DNA from: UBA1162 sp049513695
GTDB lineage: Bacteria; Chloroflexota; Dehalococcoidia; GIF9; UBA5629
Assembly: GCA_049513695.1 (NCBI GenBank)
Contig: JBEKVW010000111.1
Location: 1 to 5,252, forward strand
Length of the DNA: 5,252 bases
Reading direction: 5' to 3'
Position 1 is the first letter of the stretch; every line of letters starts with the position of its first letter. This document shows, piece after piece, positions 1 to 4,425 of this stretch. The translations under genes were made by a program, and so were the position numbers. The notes beneath the pieces are model-generated. The model had not been told where the DNA came from. It did not search any database and was given only the letters and a program-made list of their open reading frames with translations.

Positions 1-425
1 ATGCGCTTAACATAAGCAGGGGTAGTAGCGATGCGCAAAAAGCCGGGAAGCTCATAGTCGCAATCCAGTTTGTGTTCCTTGACCAGTTCACCAACCAGGT
101 CTACCGCCCTTTCCATATAGCGGTGCGCCTGCTTGGTCCTTTCGACGCCGAACAGCATCTTGGTGATGGACATCATCAGGCCGAAAGTAGTCATAGCAAA
201 GCCGGCGTTGCGGCCCGACGCTCCGTAGCCGATCACATTGCTCTCAAGAACGGCCACTTTAAGCGATGGTTGCGCTCTCTTGAGGTAGTAGGCGGTGGCT
301 ATCCCGGCAAACCCGCCTCCCACTATCGCAACATCGCACTTCAGATCTCCGACCAGGGGTGGATTTTCCTGGTAGCTGCCTGAGTTACCCAACCAGAAGC
401 TCTTCTCCGAATAATCTTCAGTCAT
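1..425 (-). CDS. FAD-dependent oxidoreductase, DAO family (N-terminal part, runs off left edge)
   Basis: The 141 visible codons form the FAD-binding start of a DAO-family (glycine/D-amino acid oxidase-like) flavoenzyme. Residues 31-48 form a Rossmann beta-alpha-beta unit with the GGGFAG dinucleotide motif at 36-41. E61 ends the second strand, where this fold usually binds the ADP ribose. YGASGRNAGF at 67-76 matches the second FAD-contact segment of the family. The opening FWLGNSGSY..NPPLVGD resembles the lead-in seen in gamma-glutamylputrescine oxidase (PuuB)-like proteins. Such enzymes oxidise amines or amino acids, but the substrate-binding part is missing here, so the substrate is unknown. 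No signal peptide is seen, so it is probably cytoplasmic. The ATG at 425-423 is chosen because AGGAGG (430-435) lies 4 bases upstream. It follows the HAD gene on the same strand after a 98-base gap that contains its own likely promoter. Family is confident; exact function is not. Confidence 0.9.
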   Translation of the reverse strand, partial: MTEDYSEKSFWLGNSGSYQENPPLVGDLKCDVAIVGGGFAGIATAYYLKRAQPSLKVAVLESNVIGYGASGRNAGFAMTTFGLMMSITKMLFGVERTKQAHRYMERAVDLVGELVKEHKLDCDYELPGFLRIATTPAYVKR

Positions 426-429
426 CCTG

Positions 430-435
430 CCTCCT
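430..435 (-). promoter_or_regulatory. Shine-Dalgarno site of the FAD oxidoreductase
   Basis: A full AGGAGG on the minus strand lies 4 bases before the ATG at 425. It fixes the start of the oxidoreductase and suggests efficient translation. Confidence 0.8.
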
Positions 436-474
436 AAAACCTATTTGAATTCGCTCCAGGTACAGAGCAGCACT

Positions 475-503
475 ACTATACAGGAAAAGCGGGTAAGCAT
501 CAA
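475..503 (-). promoter_or_regulatory. Sigma70-like promoter for the FAD oxidoreductase
   Basis: On the minus strand, TTGATG (503-498) and TATAGT (480-475) are separated by exactly 17 bases. They match the -35 and -10 consensus at 4/6 and 5/6. Transcription would begin near 468, giving a leader of about 43 bases with the AGGAGG site at its end. The promoter lies wholly in the gap after the HAD gene, so the oxidoreductase can probably be expressed independently of it. Confidence 0.5.
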
Positions 504-523
504 CAGGTTTCAGCGCCTAAGGC

Positions 524-1366
524 TTATTGGAGCAGGATATTTACCGCCTGAGGCACGCAGGCCAGCGACCCTTTGAAATTGGCGGGTGGGATCCCATCGG
601 TATCGTTGCCGATTACCTTCCTGCTTATTTCCAGGGGGATATCCTGATGATCGAGGCTATCGACGGTCTGGTACGTCTTCATGCCTATTTTGGCTGCCAC
701 CATGTCATTGGCCGGGTCATCGCCAACCATCAGGCAGTCCTGCGGTTTTTCACCGATGATCCCGCATATCTGCTGGAAGAAGCCCAGCTGCGGCTTGCAG
801 AAGCTCATATTATCTATGTTGGTCACCAACGTGGCACCGATATCACCCAGCCCCGCCCATTCCAGTTTCTTCATCTGCGCAATCAGCGGAAAGATGGGAT
901 TGGTGGCTATCACAATTTTCAGGCCTCTACGACCGATAATCTCGAAAACATCACGAGCATGGTCCGGGACCTTGACTGCATCTTTGAGTTTGTCCCAGTC
1001 CTCCAGGTAAAAGTTCTCGAAACGTGACCAGATATCATCCCGGCTCCAGTCCACACCCTGGCAGAAGGCATCCAGGAACCGCACTCGATTGGTCACGGAG
1101 CCGTCATTTTGATGCATGATCAGAGTTGCCCGCATCAGCTTGTCGGCGAACCTATCTGTGGGTATGATATCCTTAAACCTGACCGCCAGCAAGGGGAAAT
1201 AGCTCTGCAGGAACCTGGCCTCATCGTAGAGGATCAGTGTATTGTCGATATCAAATAATACTGCTTTGAGCATATCGAAAAACCAAAGGTTAATTTTACG
1301 GCGTTTATCGACGGATGCACAACTTTTCACCGGGACCAGACGTCCCGCCGAATCTTTTACGATCAT
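524..1366 (-). CDS. HAD-superfamily hydrolase
   Basis: This 280-residue protein is a haloacid dehalogenase-fold phosphohydrolase, probably cytoplasmic and acting on a small phosphorylated substrate that cannot be named. All four HAD motifs are visible. Motif I is DIDNT, with nucleophile D39 and acid/base D41. Motif II is T155 in IVIATN. Motif III is K191 in CKPQLGFF. Motif IV is GDDPAND at 215-221, with Mg-binding acids. The roughly 115 residues between motifs I and II fit a helical C1 cap, as in the phosphoglycolate phosphatase and YjjG branch. The start is uncertain. ATG 1366 has AAAGGG 7 bases upstream (1374-1379) and is preferred. The family normally begins close to motif I, which here means ATG 1273 (MLKAVLFDIDNTL), but no ribosome site precedes that codon. 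An ATG at 1408 would give 294 residues with a weak site. The preferred start leaves an unusual 31-residue N-terminal extension. The gene diverges from the alpha/beta hydrolase. Confidence 0.87.
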   Translation of the reverse strand: MIVKDSAGRLVPVKSCASVDKRRKINLWFFDMLKAVLFDIDNTLILYDEARFLQSYFPLLAVRFKDIIPTDRFADKLMRATLIMHQNDGSVTNRVRFLDAFCQGVDWSRDDIWSRFENFYLEDWDKLKDAVKVPDHARDVFEIIGRRGLKIVIATNPIFPLIAQMKKLEWAGLGDIGATLVTNIDNMSFCKPQLGFFQQICGIIGEKPQDCLMVGDDPANDMVAAKIGMKTYQTVDSLDHQDIPLEISRKVIGNDTDGIPPANFKGSLACVPQAVNILLQ

Positions 1367-1373
1367 AATATTG

Positions 1374-1379
1374 CCCTTT
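1374..1379 (-). promoter_or_regulatory. Ribosome binding site supporting the HAD start at 1366
   Basis: AAAGGG on the minus strand lies 7 bases before ATG 1366. The other in-frame ATGs, at 1408 and 1273, have no comparable purine-rich site, so this site decides the start used here. Confidence 0.45.
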
Positions 1380-1434
1380 GTAAAATTTTTTTTGCAACGT
1401 GGCGTCATATCTGACCCAGCTTCAAAAATGGCTC

Positions 1435-1463
1435 TTGAAATCCGCGGCGCGGCTTGCTAGAAT
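1435..1463 (+). promoter_or_regulatory. Extended -10 promoter for the alpha/beta hydrolase
   Basis: TTGAAA (1435-1440) and TAGAAT (1458-1463) are separated by 17 bases. A TG at 1455-1456, one base before the -10, makes it an extended -10 promoter. Transcription would start near 1470, leaving a leader of about 60 bases before ATG 1532. The spacer contains a perfect GC-rich palindrome (1442-1452), and the -35 overlaps one arm of a second inverted repeat (1421-1439). Both are possible protein-binding sites. Confidence 0.55.
1442..1452. repeat. Perfect palindrome inside the promoter spacer (possible operator)
   Basis: CCGCG-G-CGCGG is a perfect inverted repeat around one central base, placed between the -35 and -10 of the alpha/beta hydrolase promoter. 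A regulator bound here would meet RNA polymerase directly. A second repeat, TTCAA (1421-1425) and TTGAA (1435-1439), with arms 9 bases apart, touches the -35. No regulator gene is visible nearby, so the operator role is inference from position only. Confidence 0.3.
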
Positions 1464-1519
1464 ATGCGCTCGACTATTTCCCGGATATCCTGACTCCTAC
1501 CCAAAAATAATCGCATAAC

Positions 1520-1526
1520 GGGGAGG
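1520..1526 (+). promoter_or_regulatory. Shine-Dalgarno site of the alpha/beta hydrolase
   Basis: GGGGAGG lies 5 bases before ATG 1532 and fixes that start. Confidence 0.75.
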
Positions 1527-1531
1527 CTCCC

Positions 1532-2365
1532 ATGAGGCAGAACGAGGGTTATTTCACCGGCACGGGCAATTCCAAACTCTATTGGAGATGCTGGCTTCCC
1601 GACGGTCAACCTAAAGCCGTCATACTTGCAGTTCACGGCCTTGGCGAACACATTTCCCGTTACAATAACCTTGTTAACAACGTTGTGCCAATTGGGTACG
1701 CCGTCTATGGCCTCGACCATTACGGCCATGGCAAATCCGAGGGCACGCGGGTCTTCATTCCGCGTTTCCATGTTTATCTGGACGATCTTAAGACCTTCTA
1801 CGACACTGTTAAAAAAGATAACCCCGGCTTAAAGATCTTCCTCCTGGGACACAGCATGGGCGGCCTGATAGCCACCGCCTACACGATGGAGCACCAGCAG
1901 GAGCTGGCCGGGCTTATCGTCTCGGCTCCGGCCTTGAAAGCGGGAGAAAGCATTACTTCTTCCACCATTACCCTGGCCAAAGTCCTTTCAGCTATAGCGC
2001 CCAAGCTTGGCGTGCAGGCCCTCGATTCAGCCTACCTTAGCCATGATAAGGCCGTTGTAGAAGCCTACGACAAGGACCCGCTGGTCTATCGAGGCAAGAT
2101 AACCGCCCGTCTGGGATCAGAGCTTTTCACAGCGATGTCAAAACTAGAGCAACAGATGCCGACCATCACGCTTCCCCTCCTGATCATGCAAGGGTCGAAA
2201 GACCAGCTGGTGAATAAGGAAGGTAGCAAGTTGCTGTATGCAAAAGCCGGCTCACCGGATAAGACGCTTAAAATTTACGACGGTTTCTACCATGAGATTT
2301 TCAATGAACCCGACAGGGCCAGGGTCTTCGCCGACCTGGATGCCTGGCTGCAAAATCATACCTAA
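1532..2365 (+). CDS. Alpha/beta hydrolase, monoacylglycerol lipase / lysophospholipase type
   Basis: This 277-residue protein is a serine hydrolase of the Hydrolase_4 (serine aminopeptidase S33-like) group, which includes monoacylglycerol lipases and lysophospholipases that cleave ester bonds of lipids. The fold runs full length. HGLGEH at 35-40 forms the oxyanion-hole strand end, and GLDHYGHGKSEG at 60-71 is a typical loop of this group. GHSMG at 106-110 carries nucleophile S108. The triad is completed by D224 (GSKDQLV) and H254 (GFYHEIFNEP). Residues of about 135-205 form the cap that sets substrate choice. No signal peptide or membrane segment is seen, so it is cytoplasmic or peripheral. 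The ATG is preceded by GGGGAGG (1520-1526) with 5 bases of spacing, and an extended -10 promoter lies upstream. The divergent HAD gene and the downstream cyclase suggest no shared pathway. Whether the true substrate is a monoglyceride, a lysolipid or another ester cannot be read from sequence. Confidence 0.92.
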   Translation: MRQNEGYFTGTGNSKLYWRCWLPDGQPKAVILAVHGLGEHISRYNNLVNNVVPIGYAVYGLDHYGHGKSEGTRVFIPRFHVYLDDLKTFYDTVKKDNPGLKIFLLGHSMGGLIATAYTMEHQQELAGLIVSAPALKAGESITSSTITLAKVLSAIAPKLGVQALDSAYLSHDKAVVEAYDKDPLVYRGKITARLGSELFTAMSKLEQQMPTITLPLLIMQGSKDQLVNKEGSKLLYAKAGSPDKTLKIYDGFYHEIFNEPDRARVFADLDAWLQNHT

Positions 2366-2418
2366 ACCGTGACACGGTAATTGCGTTTTAGTAGTTAACT
2401 TCAGGAGAAGCAGTATAT

Positions 2419-2444
2419 AAACAGAGGCGTGCGGCCGCTGTTTT
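2419..2444 (+). terminator. Possible intrinsic terminator after the alpha/beta hydrolase
   Basis: AAACAG (2419-2424) pairs with CTGTTT (2438-2443), and GGC (2426-2428) pairs with GCC (2434-2436). There is one A-G mismatch between them and a five-base loop. TTTTA (2441-2445) overlaps the end of the stem and continues past it. This fits a weak intrinsic terminator between the hydrolase and the PAS-GGDEF gene. Against it, the T-run is short, and TATAAA at 2416-2421, with TTAACT 15 bases before it, could instead be a promoter for the cyclase gene, whose ATG is only 15 bases further on. Confidence 0.3.
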
Positions 2445-2459
2445 ATCATAGGGATCTTA

Positions 2460-3005
2460 ATGGACAATCTTGTTTACAGGGAACTGCTGGATAATCTCTA
2501 CGACGGTGTTTATTTCGTTGACCTGAACAGGATCATCACCTTCTGGAACAAGTCTGCCGAACGCATCACGGGCTATAGCGAAGATGAGGTGCTGGGCAAG
2601 GGATGCTGCGACAATTTGCTGGCCCATGTTGACGAAGGAGGCAATTCCCTTTGTAAATCGGGCTGCCCCCTTTTGGCCACCATGAAGGACGGCAGGCGAC
2701 GCGAAATCAACACTTATCTGAGGCATAAGAACGGCCATATGCTCCCGGCCCTAGTTAAAGTGAATGCTATCCGCAATTCTAGGGGGTCCATCATCGGCGG
2801 CATACAGAGCTTTGCCGACAACTCGGCCATAATGGCCATCAGGGAAAGGGCCGCCGACCTGGAAAAAATGACCCTTATCGATCCTCTGACCGGGGTCGGC
2901 AACCGTCGCTACGCTGATATGAGCCTGCAAAACAAGCTTTCCGAGCTCAAGCGGGCTGGCCCTTCGGAGTGCTCTTTGCCGACCTGGACGATTTCAAACG
3001 GGTAA
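2460..3005 (+). CDS. PAS sensor part of the split diguanylate cyclase (N-terminal fragment)
   Basis: This frame gives 181 residues. Residues of about 5-120 form a PAS domain, the sensory part that would control the cyclase. Typical marks are DGVYFVDLNRIITFWN at 15-30, AERITGYSEDEVLGK at 33-47 and the return strands near 82-118. It carries four cysteines, C49, C50, C65 and C69 (LCKSGCPL), in a pattern I recall from a subgroup of PAS-GGDEF proteins. A cofactor or redox role is possible but unproven. A short linker helix (about 121-137) leads to LIDPLTGVGNRRY at 139-151, the start of a GGDEF domain. The last 16 residues after R165 are out of frame and are not real protein. ATG 2460 is chosen because AGGG (2450-2453) lies 6 bases upstream and no earlier in-frame start exists after the stop at 2418. 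No membrane segment is seen, so sensing would be cytoplasmic. Confidence 0.75.
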   Translation: MDNLVYRELLDNLYDGVYFVDLNRIITFWNKSAERITGYSEDEVLGKGCCDNLLAHVDEGGNSLCKSGCPLLATMKDGRRREINTYLRHKNGHMLPALVKVNAIRNSRGSIIGGIQSFADNSAIMAIRERAADLEKMTLIDPLTGVGNRRYADMSLQNKLSELKRAGPSECSLPTWTISNG

Positions 3006-3388
3006 ACGACACGTTCGGTCACGAGGCGGGTGATGAGGTTCTGAAAATAGTGTCCCGCACCATGCTCAATAATTTAAGGTCATTCGATTTTATTTTCCGC
3101 TGGGGTGGTGAGGAGTTCCTCATAGTAGTTGCCAACGTTGATGAACTGCAACTGCGGACCTCGGCGGAAAGGCTGCGCATTATGGTGCAGAACGCCGGGC
3201 TTCGCTTGGGATCTAAAACTATCAAGATAACCGTATCCATCGGCGGCACTCTGGTGAAAACGGATGACAGTGAAAAAAGAATCCTTACCCGTATCGACGA
3301 CTATATGTACCAGTGTAAGAAAGCAGGCAGGAATCGCTGCCTTATAGATAACTTCTGCTGCACCCCCACCATTAAGATAGTCCGCTAA
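2969..3388 (+). CDS. GGDEF catalytic part of the split diguanylate cyclase (C-terminal fragment)
   Basis: This frame holds most of a GGDEF domain, which makes cyclic di-GMP from two GTP. Counting from the GTG at 2969, FADLDDFKRVND at 3-14 has the metal-binding D5 and the substrate-contact N13 and D14. GGEEF at 46-50 is the active-site loop. RSFD at 37-40 sits exactly five residues before it and matches the RxxD inhibitory c-di-GMP site. SIGG at 90-93 and the KKAGRN region near 118-123 complete the family pattern. The frame is in fact open and homologous from 2957, before the GTG. No ribosome site precedes the GTG, and a protein starting there would lack the first strand and DPLTG segment. It is therefore best read as the second half of the frameshifted gene, not a separate gene. 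Confidence 0.7.
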   Translation: MLFADLDDFKRVNDTFGHEAGDEVLKIVSRTMLNNLRSFDFIFRWGGEEFLIVVANVDELQLRTSAERLRIMVQNAGLRLGSKTIKITVSIGGTLVKTDDSEKRILTRIDDYMYQCKKAGRNRCLIDNFCCTPTIKIVR

Positions 3389-3404
3389 TCCCAGTAGAAC
3401 CCGC

Positions 3405-3860
3405 TCAGCGAGACTTCTTCCCGGTCAGGTTCTGGATTTCGATTTTAATGATGACTACTTTATCTACCCTGGCCGGATCGAAGCTGAATTGACCTTTTGA
3501 ATAGTGCCGCATGATTACGTCCAGGGCTTTTACCTTGGCAGCAGGATCGTCTACTAACGTGGCCAGCCCGCGGCCCATCACGCTCTTATACTTCATGGTG
3601 AAGCTGCAGGCTTTATCGGAATCCTGCATACGCAGGTCGGCGTAAACGGTAAAACTGACCCGGTTGTCGGTCCGCAGGATATTGATTTTTCTGCCCTCCC
3701 GCGCTGAGTGAACGTAAAGACAGTTGCCGTCATAACCGTAATTGACCGGCACCACGTAACACTCGCCTGCATCGTTCAGCCCCAGGTGACAGATCGAAGC
3801 CCGTTTCAGTATGTCGTCCACCTCGGAACGGCCGGTTATCTCTTTTTCGGACCTTCGCAA
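3405..3860 (-). CDS. Pyridoxamine 5'-phosphate oxidase-like flavoprotein (NimA-like)
   Basis: This 151-residue protein belongs to the small split-barrel FMN-binding flavoproteins related to pyridoxamine 5'-phosphate oxidase, in the branch that includes the 5-nitroimidazole reductase NimA. Family marks run from end to end: MRRSEKEIT at the start, ICHLGLNDAGECYVVPVNYGY at 23-43, LYVHSAREGRKINILR at 48-63 (flavin phosphate region), YKSVMGRGLATLVDD at 91-105, ALDVIMRHY at 112-120 and a C-terminal IKIEIQNLTGK. Length is normal for the group. Most members have no known substrate, and nitroimidazole resistance should not be assumed. The start is TTG at 3860. AGGAG (3867-3871) lies 6 bases upstream, an in-frame TAG lies just beyond, no other start codon intervenes, and the family N-terminus begins at this point. 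The gene converges on the cyclase gene with a 16-base gap. It has its own likely promoter. Confidence 0.9.
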   Translation of the reverse strand: MRRSEKEITGRSEVDDILKRASICHLGLNDAGECYVVPVNYGYDGNCLYVHSAREGRKINILRTDNRVSFTVYADLRMQDSDKACSFTMKYKSVMGRGLATLVDDPAAKVKALDVIMRHYSKGQFSFDPARVDKVVIIKIEIQNLTGKKSR

Positions 3861-3866
3861 CTCACT

Positions 3867-3871
3867 CTCCT
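3867..3871 (-). promoter_or_regulatory. Ribosome binding site that supports the TTG start
   Basis: AGGAG on the minus strand is 6 bases before TTG 3860. The in-frame TAG upstream (minus-strand bases 3872-3870) overlaps this site, so no longer protein is possible. Confidence 0.7.
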
Positions 3872-3891
3872 AGTTTTAGCGCGGGCATCCT

Positions 3892-3921
3892 ATTTTAAAG
3901 GGTTTGCCTGTTTTTTCACAA
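3892..3921 (-). promoter_or_regulatory. Sigma70-like promoter for the NimA-like flavoprotein
   Basis: On the minus strand, TTGTGA (3921-3916) and TAAAAT (3897-3892) are 18 bases apart, matching consensus at 4/6 and 5/6. Transcription would begin near 3885 and give a short leader of about 25 bases. An imperfect hairpin (AAGGG 3921-3925 with CCCTT 3938-3942, inner CCC/GGG stem) lies immediately upstream of the -35. Confidence 0.42.
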
Positions 3922-4027
3922 AGGGGCACCCTCAGGGCCCTTCATTTTGCTAGCCACGATCCAAGTTGTATATTAAATATGAAATTTTAGCGTGTGTGAT
4001 TTAAGGGACGTTAACGGATAAGATCAC

Positions 4028-4057
4028 TGTACATGCAACCTGAGAAGCGGTTATAAT
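4028..4057 (+). promoter_or_regulatory. Possible promoter of the restriction gene, with a perfect -10
   Basis: TGTACA (4028-4033, 4/6) and TATAAT (4052-4057, 6/6) are 18 bases apart. Transcription would start near 4064 and leave a leader of about 360 bases before ATG 4426. The leader length is unusual, and it may carry a small gene, a folded RNA or a second promoter. Confidence 0.4.
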
Positions 4058-4121
4058 GACAACGAATTTTCTGCCTCTAATGGTATCGAGAAGCATTATA
4101 TTAGCCGCCATGAAAGAGCGA

Positions 4122-4170
4122 AACATGGATGTGGAGGGTGTTTAAGAATAATCGAATCTGGATCCATGTT
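4122..4170. repeat. 9-base inverted repeat in the leader
   Basis: AACATGGAT (4122-4130) and ATCCATGTT (4162-4170) are perfect inverted copies separated by 31 bases. They could form an RNA stem or a protein-binding site upstream of the restriction gene. A chance match cannot be excluded. Confidence 0.35.
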
Positions 4171-4413
4171 CCTACGAACACAACGGAATCGATCTTGGCG
4201 TTTGTAAAGCATGGAAACCACAAAATCTTCCCGCATCTGTGTAGGCAACATTTACATAGATATTGGGAGGGATGCGGATTCCGCTGAGCACACTATAGGG
4301 TTTATTATGGCTTGCACATGGTTTCCGCCATCAGGCACAGAGCGCAAGCGTTTAATGTATAAATAGCCTGACTACGCAAAAAGATACTATGGACTGTCGG
4401 GCCGCAGGGTGAA

Positions 4414-4420
4414 GGAAGGG
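4414..4420 (+). promoter_or_regulatory. Shine-Dalgarno site of the restriction gene
   Basis: GGAAGGG ends 5 bases before ATG 4426 and decides that start. The out-of-frame ATG at 4389 has no such site. Confidence 0.7.
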
Positions 4421-4425
4421 ATAAT

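Larger units (their letters stand above)
2460..3388 (+). pseudogene. PAS-GGDEF diguanylate cyclase gene, frameshifted
   Basis: Two overlapping reading frames together give one PAS-GGDEF protein of about 309 residues. The first frame carries the PAS domain and the opening DPLTGVGNRR of the GGDEF domain, then loses homology after R165. The -1 frame resumes the family pattern at once from 2957 (WPFGVLFADLDDFKRVND). Restoring one base, for example a fourth G in the GGG at 2953-2955, would read KRGWPFGV straight through. No XXXYYYZ slippery heptamer is present in frame, so programmed slippage is unlikely. The explanation is either a real inactivating mutation or a base missing from the assembly. 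Every catalytic and inhibitory motif downstream is intact, which favours a recent event or a sequencing error. Confidence 0.75.
3861..4425. other. 565-base stretch without a confident gene
   Basis: No recognisable protein, tRNA, rRNA or CRISPR array is seen. The left end holds the promoter and ribosome site of the NimA-like gene. TTGCTA (3947-3952) and TATATT (3969-3974), 16 bases apart, form a weak plus-strand promoter. A better one is at 4028-4057. The rest would be a long leader for the restriction gene and holds several inverted repeats: AACATGGAT 4122-4130 with ATCCATGTT 4162-4170, GGAAACCA 4213-4220 with TGGTTTCC 4319-4326, and CCGCATC 4231-4237 with GATGCGG 4271-4277. A TATAAA at 4358-4363 has no good -35. 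Two short open frames exist, 4056-4145 (29 codons) and 4129-4287 (52 codons, product beginning MWRVFKNNRIW). Neither has a clear ribosome site or recognisable homology. The stretch probably marks the edge between ordinary chromosome and a restriction locus. Confidence 0.6.

Noticed and set aside
72..383. 103-residue plus-strand open frame
   Set aside because: It is antisense to the FAD oxidoreductase, whose GGGFAG motif and ribosome site clearly mark the coding strand.
527..1027. 166-residue plus-strand open frame, and another at 681-1010
   Set aside because: Both are antisense to the HAD gene, which has all four catalytic motifs; neither resembles a known protein.
1457..1771. 104-residue minus-strand open frame
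   Set aside because: It is the shadow of the alpha/beta hydrolase start and covers that gene's promoter -10 and ribosome site.
2366..2378. ACCGT-GAC-ACGGT hairpin just after the alpha/beta hydrolase stop
   Set aside because: The stem is only five pairs with a three-base loop and no adjacent T-run; the 2419-2444 structure is a better terminator candidate.
2457..2738. 93-residue minus-strand open frame opposite the PAS domain
   Set aside because: The opposite strand encodes a recognisable PAS domain; this frame has no recognisable motif.
2957..2969. Programmed -1 frameshifting in the cyclase gene
   Set aside because: There is no in-frame slippery heptamer or obvious downstream stem, and the family is normally encoded in one frame.
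3921..3942. AAGGG/CCCTT hairpin with an inner CCC/GGG stem
   Set aside because: No transcript is known to end here, the stem is bulged, and the following T-run is short and interrupted; it is noted only as a possible site next to the flavoprotein promoter.
4131..4175. ATCGAATC stretch resembling a tRNA T-arm, as a possible attachment site
   Set aside because: No matching acceptor or anticodon arms and no CCA-compatible end can be built around it.
4291..4300. CACTATAGGG, identical to the end of the T7 RNA polymerase promoter
   Set aside because: The upstream recognition half (TAATACGACT) is absent, so this is a ten-base coincidence and not vector or phage promoter sequence.
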